This document shows positions 19,844 to 29,040 of a stretch of 64,000 nucleotides of DNA, in pieces (position 1 is the first letter of the stretch; each line of letters begins with the position of its first letter). The DNA is taken from contig NZ_CACSKD010000005.1 of NCBI RefSeq assembly GCF_902706285.1, positions 62,001 through 126,000 on the forward strand, read 5' to 3'. The stretch is from Rhizobium sp. 18055 (GTDB lineage: Bacteria; Pseudomonadota; Alphaproteobacteria; Rhizobiales; Rhizobiaceae). Below the pieces are notes generated by a model. It saw only the letters and a list, made by a program, of their open reading frames with translations, searched no databases and had not been told where the DNA came from. The translations under genes and the position numbers were made by a program.

Positions 19844-21169
19844 TCAAAACCGCACGGTAAAGCTGGTTCCCTTGCCAACTTCGGACTTCACGATGAGGCG
19901 CGCGCGGTGGCGCGTGAGGATGTGCTTGACGATGGCGAGCCCGAGACCGGTGCCCTTCTTCGAGCGGCTGTCTTCTATATTGACGCGATAAAAACGCTCG
20001 GTGAGGCGCGGCACGTGCTCTGCCGGAATGCCCGGCCCCTGATCGACGACCGTGACCTCGACAGGCCCAGCTGGGCCGCTCTTCAGGAAGACTTCCACAG
20101 TCTTGCCTTCCTGGCCATATTTGCAGGCGTTTTCCATCAGGTTCTCGAACACCTGCACAAGCTCGTCGCGATCGCCGAGAACCTCGGCCTTGCCTTCCGG
20201 CAGATGCAGCAGGATCTCGACGCCGACATCCTTGGCCAGCGGCAGCAGTGCGTCGCGGACATGCCCGAGCAGGGGAACCAGATCCACCTTCTCATCGGGC
20301 GCGATGTGCGACTTCAATTCGAGGCGCGACAGCGACAACAGGTCATCCACCAACCGGCTCATGCGCGTCGTCTGGTCGAACATGATGCCGAGGAAGCGCT
20401 CCTGCGCCTTGAAGTCGTTTTTCGCGGGCCCCTGGATCGTCTCGATGAAGCCGCGCAGCGAAGCGAGCGGCGTGCGCAGCTCGTGGCTGGCATTGGCGAC
20501 GAAGTCCGAGCGCATGCGGTCGATGCGGCGGACTTCCGATATATCGCGGAAGGACAGCATGAACAGCCGCTCGCCAATGCTGCCTTCGGGGGCAAGCTCC
20601 ACCGGCGAGCTCCGAACGATGTAGACGCGCTCCGACGGCAGCCGCTCGGAGTGCTCGATCTGGTTCGGCGCGTTGGTGACGATCGTCTCGCGGACCATGT
20701 CGAGAATGCCGGGCGAACGAAGACGTGCCGAAATATGCGCACCGATCGCCACTTCGCCGAAGGCCTTTTCCGCGGCGCGGTTCTGGAACAGCACCGAAGC
20801 ATCACTCGATATCACCATGACCGGGATATCGAGTGCCGACAGCGTCGCGGATACTTCCGGCAGAAGGCTGCGGGTGGCGGGCTGCTCCATCTCCGGCACC
20901 GATAGCGGCACCCGAGGCCGGGCGCGGGGTTGCGACGAGCACATCACCGCAAGGATCATGATCACCAGCAGGCCAAGCACACCCCATCCATTCATGCCTG
21001 CCGTGACCGCGATGAAAGCGATCGCCAGCGCCACGACCAGCACGAAGATCTCCCGGCGGATGCGTGCCATCAGCTTGCCGGTCCATGGCGTTTGCTCTTC
21101 CAAGTGCCCCTCGCGACGTCGATTCGTTCTTTGTTGGCTATCAAACTTTGCCTGATAGCGCTCTTTCAT
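19844..21169 (-). CDS. phoR: Phosphate regulon sensor histidine kinase PhoR
   Basis: A 441-residue sensor kinase. Two hydrophobic segments lie near residues 40-80 ([17 protein letters not shown] and [14 protein letters not shown]). A PAS domain follows, with the sensing core [17 protein letters not shown]. The H-box [19 protein letters not shown] contains the autophosphorylated His. N, G1 and G2 boxes are [19 protein letters not shown] and [11 protein letters not shown]. It has no large periplasmic domain, consistent with phosphate sensing through PstSCAB/PhoU. The start codon is uncertain because no strong ribosome site precedes ATG 21169. Confidence 0.94.
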   Translation of the reverse strand: MKERYQAKFDSQQRTNRRREGHLEEQTPWTGKLMARIRREIFVLVVALAIAFIAVTAGMNGWGVLGLLVIMILAVMCSSQPRARPRVPLSVPEMEQPATRSLLPEVSATLSALDIPVMVISSDASVLFQNRAAEKAFGEVAIGAHISARLRSPGILDMVRETIVTNAPNQIEHSERLPSERVYIVRSSPVELAPEGSIGERLFMLSFRDISEVRRIDRMRSDFVANASHELRTPLASLRGFIETIQGPAKNDFKAQERFLGIMFDQTTRMSRLVDDLLSLSRLELKSHIAPDEKVDLVPLLGHVRDALLPLAKDVGVEILLHLPEGKAEVLGDRDELVQVFENLMENACKYGQEGKTVEVFLKSGPAGPVEVTVVDQGPGIPAEHVPRLTERFYRVNIEDSRSKKGTGLGLAIVKHILTRHRARLIVKSEVGKGTSFTVRF

Positions 21170-21308
21170 GACAGAAGTTTACGGGTGTCGCCAGCAAAGC
21201 GACAATCTGCCCCGGCAGCGCACAGAATTTCAGCCGGCGCCAAGATGTTTGATTTTCAAAAGAAAATGTGGTCGCCTGCCTGCAGCAGACAAGCCGAGGA
21301 GGATTGCC

Positions 21309-22190
21309 GTGGCCGACGATGTCGAAAGCAGAGCCGTAGAACTGGATATTCAGGGCAAGACCCGCGTCTACGATGTGGATGACCCCGTCCTGCCCGACTG
21401 GGTGCATGAACAGGCGCTGGAATCTGGCGATTTTCCCTATCACAAGAAGCTCAAGGAAGACGAGTATCTCGAAGAACTGCGCAAGCTGCAGATCGAGCTG
21501 GTGAAAGTGCAGTTCTGGCTGCAGACGACGGGCAAGCGGGTGATGGCGGTTTTCGAGGGACGAGATGCCGCCGGCAAGGGCGGGGCGATCTCGGCCTCTT
21601 CAGCCCACATGAACCCTCGCCTGGCACGCGTCGTGGCGCTGACCAAACCGACAGACCGGGAGGCGGGCCAATGGTACTTCCAGCGCTATATCGCCGAGTT
21701 TCCGACGTCAGGCGAGTTCGTGCTGTTCGATCGCTCCTGGTACAACCGGGCCGGCGTCGAACCTGTCATGGGGTTCTGCACGCCGAAGCAGTACGAGGAT
21801 TTCCTTCAGCAGACCCCGCAGCTTGAAAAGGTGCTGGCGCATGAAGGCATCTTCTTCTTTAAGTTCTATCTCGATATCGGCCGCGAGATGCAGCTGAAGC
21901 GTTTCCATGACCGTCGCCACGATCCGCTGAAGGTCTGGAAGCTGTCGTCGATGGATATCGCGGCGCTGACCAAATGGGGCGACTACAGCGAAAAACGCGA
22001 CCGGATGCTGAAGGAAACGCATACGGAGTTTGCACCGTGGAGCGTCATCCATGCCAACGACAAGCGGCGAGCCCGGCTGAACCTGATCCGCCACATGCTG
22101 AAGACCATCGACTATGACGGCAAGGACAAACAGGCAATCGGCGAGATCGACGACAAGATCATCGGCTCGGGTCCCGGCTTTCTCAAGTGA
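21309..22190 (+). CDS. ppk2: Polyphosphate kinase 2
   Basis: A 293-residue PPK2-family enzyme, which transfers phosphate between polyphosphate and nucleotides. Walker A is [11 protein letters not shown], the lid-like segment is [19 protein letters not shown], and Walker B is [17 protein letters not shown]. The start is the GTG at 21309, preceded by GAGGAGG; the upstream ATG at 21168 lies inside the divergent phoR start and gives a non-homologous extension. A one-domain PPK2 of this length is usual. Its position beside phoR links polyphosphate to phosphate control. Confidence 0.93.
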   Translation: MADDVESRAVELDIQGKTRVYDVDDPVLPDWVHEQALESGDFPYHKKLKEDEYLEELRKLQIELVKVQFWLQTTGKRVMAVFEGRDAAGKGGAISASSAHMNPRLARVVALTKPTDREAGQWYFQRYIAEFPTSGEFVLFDRSWYNRAGVEPVMGFCTPKQYEDFLQQTPQLEKVLAHEGIFFFKFYLDIGREMQLKRFHDRRHDPLKVWKLSSMDIAALTKWGDYSEKRDRMLKETHTEFAPWSVIHANDKRRARLNLIRHMLKTIDYDGKDKQAIGEIDDKIIGSGPGFLK

Positions 22191-23381
22191 TCACTGCCCC
22201 GGCAGGATGCGCACGGCATAGAGGTTGATACCTCTCGCCTTGCCATCGACGTCGCTGTTGATCAACAGCGTGCCCGCCGAGGTCGGCGCCAGCGAGCGAT
22301 CGAAACGAACCTGCAACAGTACGTCCGATTTCTCACGGTTGACCGTGAAGCGGTGACGGGCGCAATCACCCAGCGACTGGAAATCGCACTCGACGGTAAT
22401 CTGCGTCGGCTCGTCGGTGGTCGATTGCAGCGTGATGGCGATGGTCGAGGACTTGCCGGCGAGTTGCTGCAGCACCTCTGGCGGGACGCTGATGCCGATA
22501 TTGCCGTCGCTGCCATTGCTCTGCGAGACCAGGCGCACAGCAGGACCATCGTTTTCGGCGACGCTCTCGGCACGCGACTGGGCACCCTTGACGATCTTGC
22601 CGGCGTCGGACGGCTTGAACACCTCAAGCCAGGCGGCGGAGAAGGAATTCTGCGGGTCTATCACCGGTGCCTGGCTGCTGTCCGACGATCCCGCGTCGCT
22701 GTCGTCAGCGCCGTTGAAATCCTCAGGCGCCGTGGTGGCAGGCGGATTGGCAACGCTGGTATCGCGTTCGGCCGCCGTCATCAGCAAGCCGGATGTATGC
22801 GCCCACCAGGCGCCCATGCCGATGAAGGCCAGCAGGACACACCAGACGAGCAGCCGCGAGAAGAACTTGCGCGGCTTGCGCCGGGCGACGGCGCGCTCGG
22901 GGCGGAAATCGGCGTTGGCCGGTTTCGTCTCCGCGACGACGCCATCGGCGGCGGCCGGGGCTGCGCCGAGGTGATCGGCGTTTCCGGCATGCAGACCGGA
23001 GAGGCCCGATTCATCGTCATAGCGATCATCTGCAAAGCTCGCAGCGGGCGCACGGGTTTCGCCACCAATGAATGGGCTATCAAAATTTTCGCGGGCGCGC
23101 TGTGCCACCGGCTGAGGCACTTCCACCACGGGCGGCACCGCCACCTCGGGCGGACCTTGTCGCGGATGCAGGCGTTTCCGCTCCTCAGCCTCGATCATGT
23201 GGATCGTGGTTTCGAGGCGATGGCGATGATGGGCGACGGCTTCGGTGTCGGTGACATCCTGCTTGCGCAAACCGGCCTCGAGCGCCTGGCGCGCGGACTG
23301 ATAGATTTTCGCTCGGACTTCGGGATTGTCGCGATCGGCATTGTCGAGCGCCGTTCTGATGGCCGTTTCTAATCCGCTCAC
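22191..23381 (-). CDS. Single-pass membrane protein of unknown function
   Basis: A 396-residue protein of no recognised function. I start at GTG 23381 (SGLETAIRTALDNADRDN), 8 bases after a GAAGGA site. The first about 80 residues are charged and helical (PEVRAKIYQSARQALEAGLR; HHRHRLETTIHMIEAEERKR). A Pro/Ala-rich linker follows, then a basic stop (RRKPRK) and one transmembrane helix near residues 175-196 (LLVWCVLLAFIGMGAWW). The remaining about 200 residues are probably periplasmic and look like a beta-rich domain with two Cys (VECDFQSLGDCARHRF). It is convergent with ppk2. Confidence 0.75.
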   Translation of the reverse strand: MSGLETAIRTALDNADRDNPEVRAKIYQSARQALEAGLRKQDVTDTEAVAHHRHRLETTIHMIEAEERKRLHPRQGPPEVAVPPVVEVPQPVAQRARENFDSPFIGGETRAPAASFADDRYDDESGLSGLHAGNADHLGAAPAAADGVVAETKPANADFRPERAVARRKPRKFFSRLLVWCVLLAFIGMGAWWAHTSGLLMTAAERDTSVANPPATTAPEDFNGADDSDAGSSDSSQAPVIDPQNSFSAAWLEVFKPSDAGKIVKGAQSRAESVAENDGPAVRLVSQSNGSDGNIGISVPPEVLQQLAGKSSTIAITLQSTTDEPTQITVECDFQSLGDCARHRFTVNREKSDVLLQVRFDRSLAPTSAGTLLINSDVDGKARGINLYAVRILPGQ

Positions 23382-23639
23382 GTCCGATCCTTCATTCCGA
23401 TGGCTGACATTGCTATACTTAACAGCTTGCAAATGCGGTAGCGGCTGACGCTGCAAATCGCAAGCCTAGGCACGTTTCAACGCCGCGTTGACAGGGGATA
23501 ATGCCCGAAACCCGCGGTTCGATCCCCCTATTTATAGCAGCAACCGATGTTTGCGAACCGAGCGCGCAGTCTTTTCCTGCCGAAAACTCTCTGCTATCAC
23601 ATTGACGTTTTCGTAAACGTCAATTCTTCACGGTGATCC

Positions 23640-24599
23640 ATGGCCCTACCCCCGATCCTGACGCAAAACCTCAGACTGCCTGTGGTGGCTTCGCCGCTAT
23701 TCATCATATCGAACCCGGCGTTGACGCTTTCGCAGTGCAAGGCCGGCATCATCGGCGCATTTCCGGCGCTGAACGCCCGCCCCGAAAGTCAGCTGGACGA
23801 ATGGCTGGCGATGATGACCGAGGATCTGGCGACCTACAATGCGGCGCATCCGCAGCGTCCGGCGGCGCCGTTTGCGGTCAACCAGATCGTGCACATGTCG
23901 AACAAGCGGCTCGAGCATGATCTGATGCTGTGCGTCAAATACAAGGTGCCCGTGGTCATCTCGTCACTCGGCGCTGTTCCCGAGGTGAATGCGGCGGTGC
24001 ATTCCTATGGCGGCATCGTGCTGCATGACGTGATCAACAACCGCCACGCCCGCTCCGCCATCCGCAAAGGCGCCGACGGGCTGATTGCCGTGGCTGCAGG
24101 CGCCGGCGGCCACGCAGGCACGCTCTCGCCCTTTGCGCTGGTTCAGGAAATCCGCGAATGGTTCGACGGGCCGCTGCTGCTGGCCGGTGCCATCGCCAAT
24201 GGCGGCGCCATCCTCGCTGCACAGGCGATGGGCGCCGACATGGCCTATATCGGCACTCCCTTCATCGCCACCGAGGAGGCGCGGGCATCGGACGCCTACA
24301 AGCAGGCGATCGTCGATGGCGCCGCCAGCGACATCGTCTACTCCAACTATTTCACTGGCGTGCACGGCAACTATCTGAAGCCATCCGTCAAGGCCGTCGG
24401 CCTCGACCCCGACAACCTGCCGGCCGCCGACGCCTCGAAGATGGACTTCGAACAGGCCGTGGGCGGCGCCAAGGCGTGGAAGGACATCTGGGGCAGCGGC
24501 CAGGGCATCGGCGCGATCAAGGCTGTCGAACCCGTTGGCACGCTCGTCGATCGCCTGGAGCGGGAGTACAATGCCGCCCGCGCCCGGCTGGCGGTCTGA
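23640..24599 (+). CDS. Nitronate monooxygenase (2-nitropropane dioxygenase family)
   Basis: A 319-residue FMN-dependent TIM-barrel enzyme of the nitronate monooxygenase family, which oxidises alkyl nitronates such as propionate 3-nitronate. Visible family features are LPVVASPLFIISNPALTLSQ at the start, the FMN-phosphate and active-site stretch VAAGAGGHAGTLSPFALVQE, and GAIANGGAILAAQAMGADMA, followed by GTPFIATEEA. Many relatives have untested substrates, so the substrate assignment is only family-level. It is transcribed rightward toward tRNA-Thr. Confidence 0.88.
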   Translation: MALPPILTQNLRLPVVASPLFIISNPALTLSQCKAGIIGAFPALNARPESQLDEWLAMMTEDLATYNAAHPQRPAAPFAVNQIVHMSNKRLEHDLMLCVKYKVPVVISSLGAVPEVNAAVHSYGGIVLHDVINNRHARSAIRKGADGLIAVAAGAGGHAGTLSPFALVQEIREWFDGPLLLAGAIANGGAILAAQAMGADMAYIGTPFIATEEARASDAYKQAIVDGAASDIVYSNYFTGVHGNYLKPSVKAVGLDPDNLPAADASKMDFEQAVGGAKAWKDIWGSGQGIGAIKAVEPVGTLVDRLEREYNAARARLAV

Positions 24600-24729
24600 C
24601 GCGAAAAGCGCTGCGTTTCCACAGCCGCGCTCTTTTTTGCCAAAGACGTGCAGGAACGCTTGAAATCTTTTGCCAATGCTTGTATCAGCGCCATGCAAAT
24701 CGCGGGCGTACTATTCGTCACCCGCCGTT

Positions 24730-24805
24730 GCCGCTTTAGCTCAGGTGGTAGAGCACATCATTCGTAATGATGGGGTCAGAGGTTCGAGTCCTCTAAGCGG
24801 CACCA
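24730..24805 (+). tRNA. tRNA-Thr (CGT), prophage integration site
   Basis: A 76-base cloverleaf starting GCCGCTTTAGCTC. The anticodon loop is TTCGTAA (anticodon CGT), the T-arm contains GAGGTTCGAGTCCTC, and the 3' CCA is encoded. A phage integrase gene ends 65 bases downstream, in the usual arrangement for integration into a tRNA 3' end that leaves the tRNA intact. Confidence 0.95.
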
Positions 24806-24869
24806 TTCTTTTCAGGCACTTAGCCCCGAATAATCTGCTCTGCCGTTCCGACGCATTCCCGTGACGTTC

Positions 24870-26147
24870 CTAGCCGTCTGATTTCGTTTCGTTCACGGCT
24901 GATCTTTGCGCCACGCGAAGCTGTGCGACAGACCGCGTTTTCTGCAGGGTTCTGCGGTTGTAACGCTGCGTCGTCGATGAGTTTGTATGATTCGCATGAT
25001 GCTTCAGGTGCTCGATGTCTGCCCCAGCGTCTGATCCTTCTGTGACGCCGCCGGCTCTACTGTCGCGATTCCACACGTCATTCGGGACACCCACCTCGCT
25101 TGCGATCTTCCGCCACACCGCCGCAAAATATCGGCGCTGGTACGGGAGACCGGTCGCTTCGGATATGATCATCGGACCGATCCTCTTGCTGAGCGGCACG
25201 CTGTCCATGATCTGGCGCAGGAACGGATACTGTGTCGTGTCGTGCAGCAGATCCACGCCATCGACCTTCGTTGTCGCCTTCTGCAGGATGCCGTCAGCGC
25301 TCAGGTGCGACCACAGCAAGCCATCCTGCCACCGCTTGCCGCGATAGATGATGCCGCTGAAATGGCTGTCCTCGATCTTCTCCCACACGCCGATGACATC
25401 GACCTGGCGCAACGTCAGTTCGAACTGAAGCGCCTGGGCAAGAGCAACCGAATACAAGCCTTTCGAGATGGCCTTGTCGCAGATCGCCTTGACCTGCCCG
25501 AACGTGATGGATTCGGTGCGCGCTGCCGGCACGTTGAAGCGCATCTCTTCGAGCACGCTTTTCAGCCGGAAGCACTCGGAGATGTTCGAGACCACACCGA
25601 ATCCAATGACAATGCGGAGGAGCTGCATGCACTGGTAGGCCCGACGGGGGCGCGGCTTGCTCTCTGCCAGCGTCCTTCCCTCCTCAGCAGCCTTTGCGCG
25701 CTGCTTGGCCTTCTTCTCCGTATCCTCGGGCGCCTTCTTCAACTCGTTGTACCAGCCCTTGATATCGAGGCCGGTCACCTTGTCGAGCCGACGCATGCCG
25801 CAGAACTGGTCGATCAGGTTGAGGCTCTGATCATAGTTGTCGCGGGTGACGCGCTTGATCTCGAAGTAGGGCGATGCGGGGTTGGTGCGGTACATCCGGA
25901 TCAGTGTGCGCAGCTTGCCATCATATTGCACCGGCTCGCCAGCGCCGCGCTGGGAAAGCCACTGCTTCAGCTCCGATGTCAGGACGCGGCATCGAGCCGT
26001 GATCTCGTCCATGGTCGCTCCGTGCACGCGGACCGTCTTCTGCGGGTAGTCCTTCGAGTGGCGGGATACCGCTGATGCGACCCAATAATATGCGATAGTG
26101 CCATCATTCCTCGGCCGTTTTTTCAGGCCGATCTTTTCCGTTTCCAT
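24870..26147 (-). CDS. int: Phage tyrosine-recombinase integrase
   Basis: A 425-residue tyrosine recombinase for site-specific integration. The N-terminal part contains the SAM-like core-binding domain. The catalytic part has the first Arg in FELTLRQVDVIG, a modified HxxR box (NRDSRAGGVTEGSDAG), a later His in HHANHTNSSTTQ, and the nucleophile Tyr in TTQRYNRRT. In the box the usual His is Arg, a deviation seen here directly. Its 3' end faces tRNA-Thr. Its 5' end overlaps the next small gene by 25 bases. Confidence 0.92.
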   Translation of the reverse strand: METEKIGLKKRPRNDGTIAYYWVASAVSRHSKDYPQKTVRVHGATMDEITARCRVLTSELKQWLSQRGAGEPVQYDGKLRTLIRMYRTNPASPYFEIKRVTRDNYDQSLNLIDQFCGMRRLDKVTGLDIKGWYNELKKAPEDTEKKAKQRAKAAEEGRTLAESKPRPRRAYQCMQLLRIVIGFGVVSNISECFRLKSVLEEMRFNVPAARTESITFGQVKAICDKAISKGLYSVALAQALQFELTLRQVDVIGVWEKIEDSHFSGIIYRGKRWQDGLLWSHLSADGILQKATTKVDGVDLLHDTTQYPFLRQIMDSVPLSKRIGPMIISEATGLPYQRRYFAAVWRKIASEVGVPNDVWNRDSRAGGVTEGSDAGADIEHLKHHANHTNSSTTQRYNRRTLQKTRSVAQLRVAQRSAVNETKSDG

Positions 26148-26386
26148 GGTTCTTCCTCATCGAGAGAAGGCAGGGCGACATTGCCCTGACCTGATTGTGG
26201 AGAGAGTCCATATCTCCGGTCAAGGAATGCCTCGCAGGCTGGCCAGTATCGGCGGTTGGCGAACAGCGGATCGGGCTGAGGAAAGCCGGACTGGGAGAGC
26301 GATGGCAGGGCCGTCTTGAGCATGTCCAGATCGATGCCCATCCGCGCTGCAAGCTCGCCCTCGGTCAGGAAGAGTGAGGCTTTCAT
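26123..26386 (-). CDS. Small DNA-binding-like protein, candidate excisionase
   Basis: An 87-residue protein whose first half reads as a MerR/AlpA-like winged helix: LFLTEGELAARMGIDLDMLK, then a Pro-rich turn and RRYWPACEAFLDRRYG. The tail is polar and basic (EEEPWKRKRSA). Its position directly before int, with 25 bases of overlap, is where excisionases (recombination directionality factors) usually sit. The function is inferred from fold pattern and position only; it could instead be a regulator. Confidence 0.6.
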   Translation of the reverse strand: MKASLFLTEGELAARMGIDLDMLKTALPSLSQSGFPQPDPLFANRRYWPACEAFLDRRYGLSPQSGQGNVALPSLDEEEPWKRKRSA

Positions 26387-26640
26387 TTGCCCTCCCTCGA
26401 AACGGGTGGTGGCGGGGCGGCACGATTTAGACGACGGGCGAGATAGGCATTAACCCGTGACTGGCGGATGCAGCGCTCATAGGTCATTCGACCGATCTCT
26501 AGGCACCAACGGCGATTGACACCGGTCATGGTTGGACGGTCGTATTTGATCGCCATCGCGTATTCCCGCCACATGCGAGCCTGAAACAAGCGACCAGCAA
26601 CCGTCCACATTTCCTTCGGAAAGATCAGGCAATCGCTCAT
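26383..26640 (-). CDS. Hypothetical phage protein, 85 aa
   Basis: An 85-residue basic protein starting MSDCLIFPKEMWTVAGRLF. It is rich in Arg and aromatic residues (MTGVNRRWCLEIGRMTYERC, RQSRVNAYLARRLNR) and ends in a Pro-rich tail. No domain is recognised. Start and stop each overlap the neighbours by 4 bases (ATGA type), which marks it as a genuine member of the translationally coupled early operon. The frame is open further upstream inside the preceding gene; the ATG at 26640 is preferred for the coupling. Confidence 0.6.
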   Translation of the reverse strand: MSDCLIFPKEMWTVAGRLFQARMWREYAMAIKYDRPTMTGVNRRWCLEIGRMTYERCIRQSRVNAYLARRLNRAAPPPPVSREGK

Positions 26641-27962
26641 GGCTGGTCTCCCTCCGGAGAGGCGGCAAAGCTCGCTATCTGAGCGATGACGCCAGGCCAC
26701 ATCCTGGTGATGTCGATCCAATGGGTGTCGCCGAGCCAGCGTTCCGGAAACTCCTCGCCGCTTTCGAAGAAGGCCAGATCCCAAGTGCCGACGCGGTCGG
26801 TGTAGGTCAGGATCGTCTGCTCTCCGTTGAACTCGTCGCGCTGCGGCGCGGTGTCCGCGAACGCGGTCATCTTGAGTTCGATGGTCGTCCGATCTGACCC
26901 CATCACAACTTGAGCGGGGGCGCGTGGCGTCTTCGGTAACGCGGATGGGGAAAGCGCTTGCGCCACCACCTTGTCGAGGGATAGCTGATACCTCTCATGC
27001 AGCCCCCGCTCATCTGGCACTGGCGTCATGCGGTACTCATCACCGGCTGAGCAAGAGCACGCCCTCTCGGTCTGATATGTTATCCCAGCCCCGCCACAGT
27101 CGGTGCATTCTGGGTTGTCGTCTTCTGGGTCGATAGCCGCGCGAGCGTCCAATAGATCGCAAAGCGTAAGGCTATTTCCCTCGAATTCCATTAGATCGAC
27201 ATCTGACGGAAACTTCGGGCGTGGCTCCTTCATCGCGTCACTTTTGTCATGACGCCAGACAGACGCGTTGGCGAATGGCGCCAGCGCCTTTCGCATTCGG
27301 TCGTTCTGGCTTTTGATGAGGTCGATGCTCTCCCATGCGGCGAACGGATCTTCCGGTCCGCCGATGTCGCTGGCGATCTTGATCATCTCGCAGGCGAGTG
27401 CGGTGACCTGATCCGACGTCGTGTTGCCGGTGCCTTTGCAGATGCCGCACAGCAGTGACGGATAGCCAACGGGGCAATCCTCATCCTGCTCGATCAGTGT
27501 GCAAGGGCACGGTACATTTTGAGCGGGGGCGGCGCACGACATAAGCCATGTCACCAACTCGCCAAGGTCTGGGCTCACGAGATCGTTGCCTGGGTGCGCC
27601 TGCCGCCAGAGTTCGCCAGCCTCGCGGGTTCGCTTCCATTGCTGATCAAAGAGGCGGGTGAGCCTCGTGTTCTCTTTCAGCAGCTCGTCGCGGTGGTTCT
27701 TCCACAGCGTCTCGAAACCTTGAGCCGTGGCGACCTCATCAGCCAGGGCGCGCATGACGGCGTCTGTCTGCCAAGTGGTGAGATCTCGCTCACCTTTGTA
27801 GCCCTCGGTCTTGCCGGGGTCGAAGATCGCCCGCATGACGCTCTTCCGGATCTCCTCCATCCCCATCACAAGTGGTTGGGGCGGTGGGGCCTGCATGGGT
27901 TTGCCGTCCTTTACCCAAGCGAGGAAATCAGCACGCTCTTGATCGTTTTCGAACTGGCTCAT
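26637..27962 (-). CDS. Hypothetical phage protein with Cys-rich zinc-ribbon-like segments
   Basis: A 441-residue protein of unknown function in the early operon. Residues 1-130 are charged and helical. Two Cys clusters follow: CPCTLIEQDEDCP with LLCGICKGTGNT (about residues 155-185), and ECTDCGGAGI with RACSCSAGDEY (about residues 295-320). The CxxCxGxG spacing resembles DnaJ-type zinc centres. The C-terminal 90 residues are beta-rich with Trp/Phe motifs. It starts 1 base after the ATPase gene stop. A hybrid or modular origin is possible. I assign no function. Confidence 0.65.
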   Translation of the reverse strand: MSQFENDQERADFLAWVKDGKPMQAPPPQPLVMGMEEIRKSVMRAIFDPGKTEGYKGERDLTTWQTDAVMRALADEVATAQGFETLWKNHRDELLKENTRLTRLFDQQWKRTREAGELWRQAHPGNDLVSPDLGELVTWLMSCAAPAQNVPCPCTLIEQDEDCPVGYPSLLCGICKGTGNTTSDQVTALACEMIKIASDIGGPEDPFAAWESIDLIKSQNDRMRKALAPFANASVWRHDKSDAMKEPRPKFPSDVDLMEFEGNSLTLCDLLDARAAIDPEDDNPECTDCGGAGITYQTERACSCSAGDEYRMTPVPDERGLHERYQLSLDKVVAQALSPSALPKTPRAPAQVVMGSDRTTIELKMTAFADTAPQRDEFNGEQTILTYTDRVGTWDLAFFESGEEFPERWLGDTHWIDITRMWPGVIAQIASFAASPEGDQP

Positions 27963-27963
27963 C

Positions 27964-29040
27964 TCACTCTCCCTCGATCACGGTTTCGACATAGACCGCC
28001 GTGGTGTCCGCATCAGCGTCACCGCGCAGTCGGTCATTGTGGGCGCGGAGAATCTTCTCGGCCGCAGCAAAATCGTCAGCACCGAGTTTCGATTTGAACT
28101 CTTTATGGCTGGCGGTCAGCGCGTCCTTGTCTTCGGCGGTCGCGAGCAGGGCGTGGTAGTTCCACAGCTTCTCGCGGTCATGGGTGGGGGCCGGTGCTTG
28201 GGAGGTCGAGGGACTGGCCCCCTGCTCTTCCTGCCGTGGGGTTTGAGCAGGACGAGTGGTGTTTTCGCCGCGGGCCCATGCCCGAAGCTGCTTGCCGCAG
28301 TCCTTGGTCACTCGCTTGCCTGGCGGGAAGAATGACAGATGCTGGCTCTGGATCTTGCCGTGGACGGCCTGACCGTCTTCGATCAGCGGCACGCCGGGGT
28401 TATCGGGCGTGACGGTGAAGCTCATAGTCATTTCATACATGAACCGTTTCTCGCAGATCGGCACCCAGCCGGCGGATTCGATTGCTGTCTTTTCACGGTT
28501 CGATCGCTCGTCGAACACCTTGACGAATTTGATCTTCTCCTCGGCGCGCAGGCAGAAGATGATGTAGGCGCGGACCTGCCGCAGCGGCGACATCAGGCGC
28601 GTCTTGTGGCGCGTCTTGGGAACCTTCCATGCAGGAGCATTGAACTTGTCGATCTCCCAGCCTTCGAGCTTGTCGTATGGCTTGCGAGCGAGACGCGCTA
28701 CCTCATCGTCGTGCATCTCCTGCAGCCCGCCGACACCCTCGTATTCGTCCGAAGTGCTGTCGATGATGATGACCTTGGCGCCTGCCTTCTCGGCCTTCTG
28801 GATCGCCTCGATGTATGCTTCCGGTGTGAACGGCGGGCGCATGTCCATGTGCTTGAACGTGAACTGGTCTGCATAATGCAGCATGCGCTTCGCCTCGGTG
28901 TCGATGGCATAGATCGGCTCGCCCTGTGCAAGCCCGGTCGCCATGGTGAGCGCGGAGAAGGTCTTGCCGCTGCCTGATGCGCCGGCAATTGCGATCAGGA
29001 GGCTAGTGTCATCGCGAACGGCGTCGGTGAAGTCGGTCAT
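27964..29040 (-). CDS. Phage AAA/RecA-like ATPase
   Basis: A 358-residue nucleotide-binding protein. Walker A is GASGSGKT at about residues 20-27 and Walker B is VIIIDSTSDEYEG near residue 92. The core (residues 1-215) looks like the RecA-like ATPases found in phage recombination modules, related to Sak4-type proteins. A Ser/Thr/Pro/Gln linker follows, then a helical C-terminal domain (WNYHALLATAEDKDALTASH). It sits two genes downstream of a PD-(D/E)XK nuclease, supporting a role in DNA recombination or replication. It overlaps the upstream gene by 4 bases. The exact family is not settled. Confidence 0.75.
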   Translation of the reverse strand: MTDFTDAVRDDTSLLIAIAGASGSGKTFSALTMATGLAQGEPIYAIDTEAKRMLHYADQFTFKHMDMRPPFTPEAYIEAIQKAEKAGAKVIIIDSTSDEYEGVGGLQEMHDDEVARLARKPYDKLEGWEIDKFNAPAWKVPKTRHKTRLMSPLRQVRAYIIFCLRAEEKIKFVKVFDERSNREKTAIESAGWVPICEKRFMYEMTMSFTVTPDNPGVPLIEDGQAVHGKIQSQHLSFFPPGKRVTKDCGKQLRAWARGENTTRPAQTPRQEEQGASPSTSQAPAPTHDREKLWNYHALLATAEDKDALTASHKEFKSKLGADDFAAAEKILRAHNDRLRGDADADTTAVYVETVIEGE

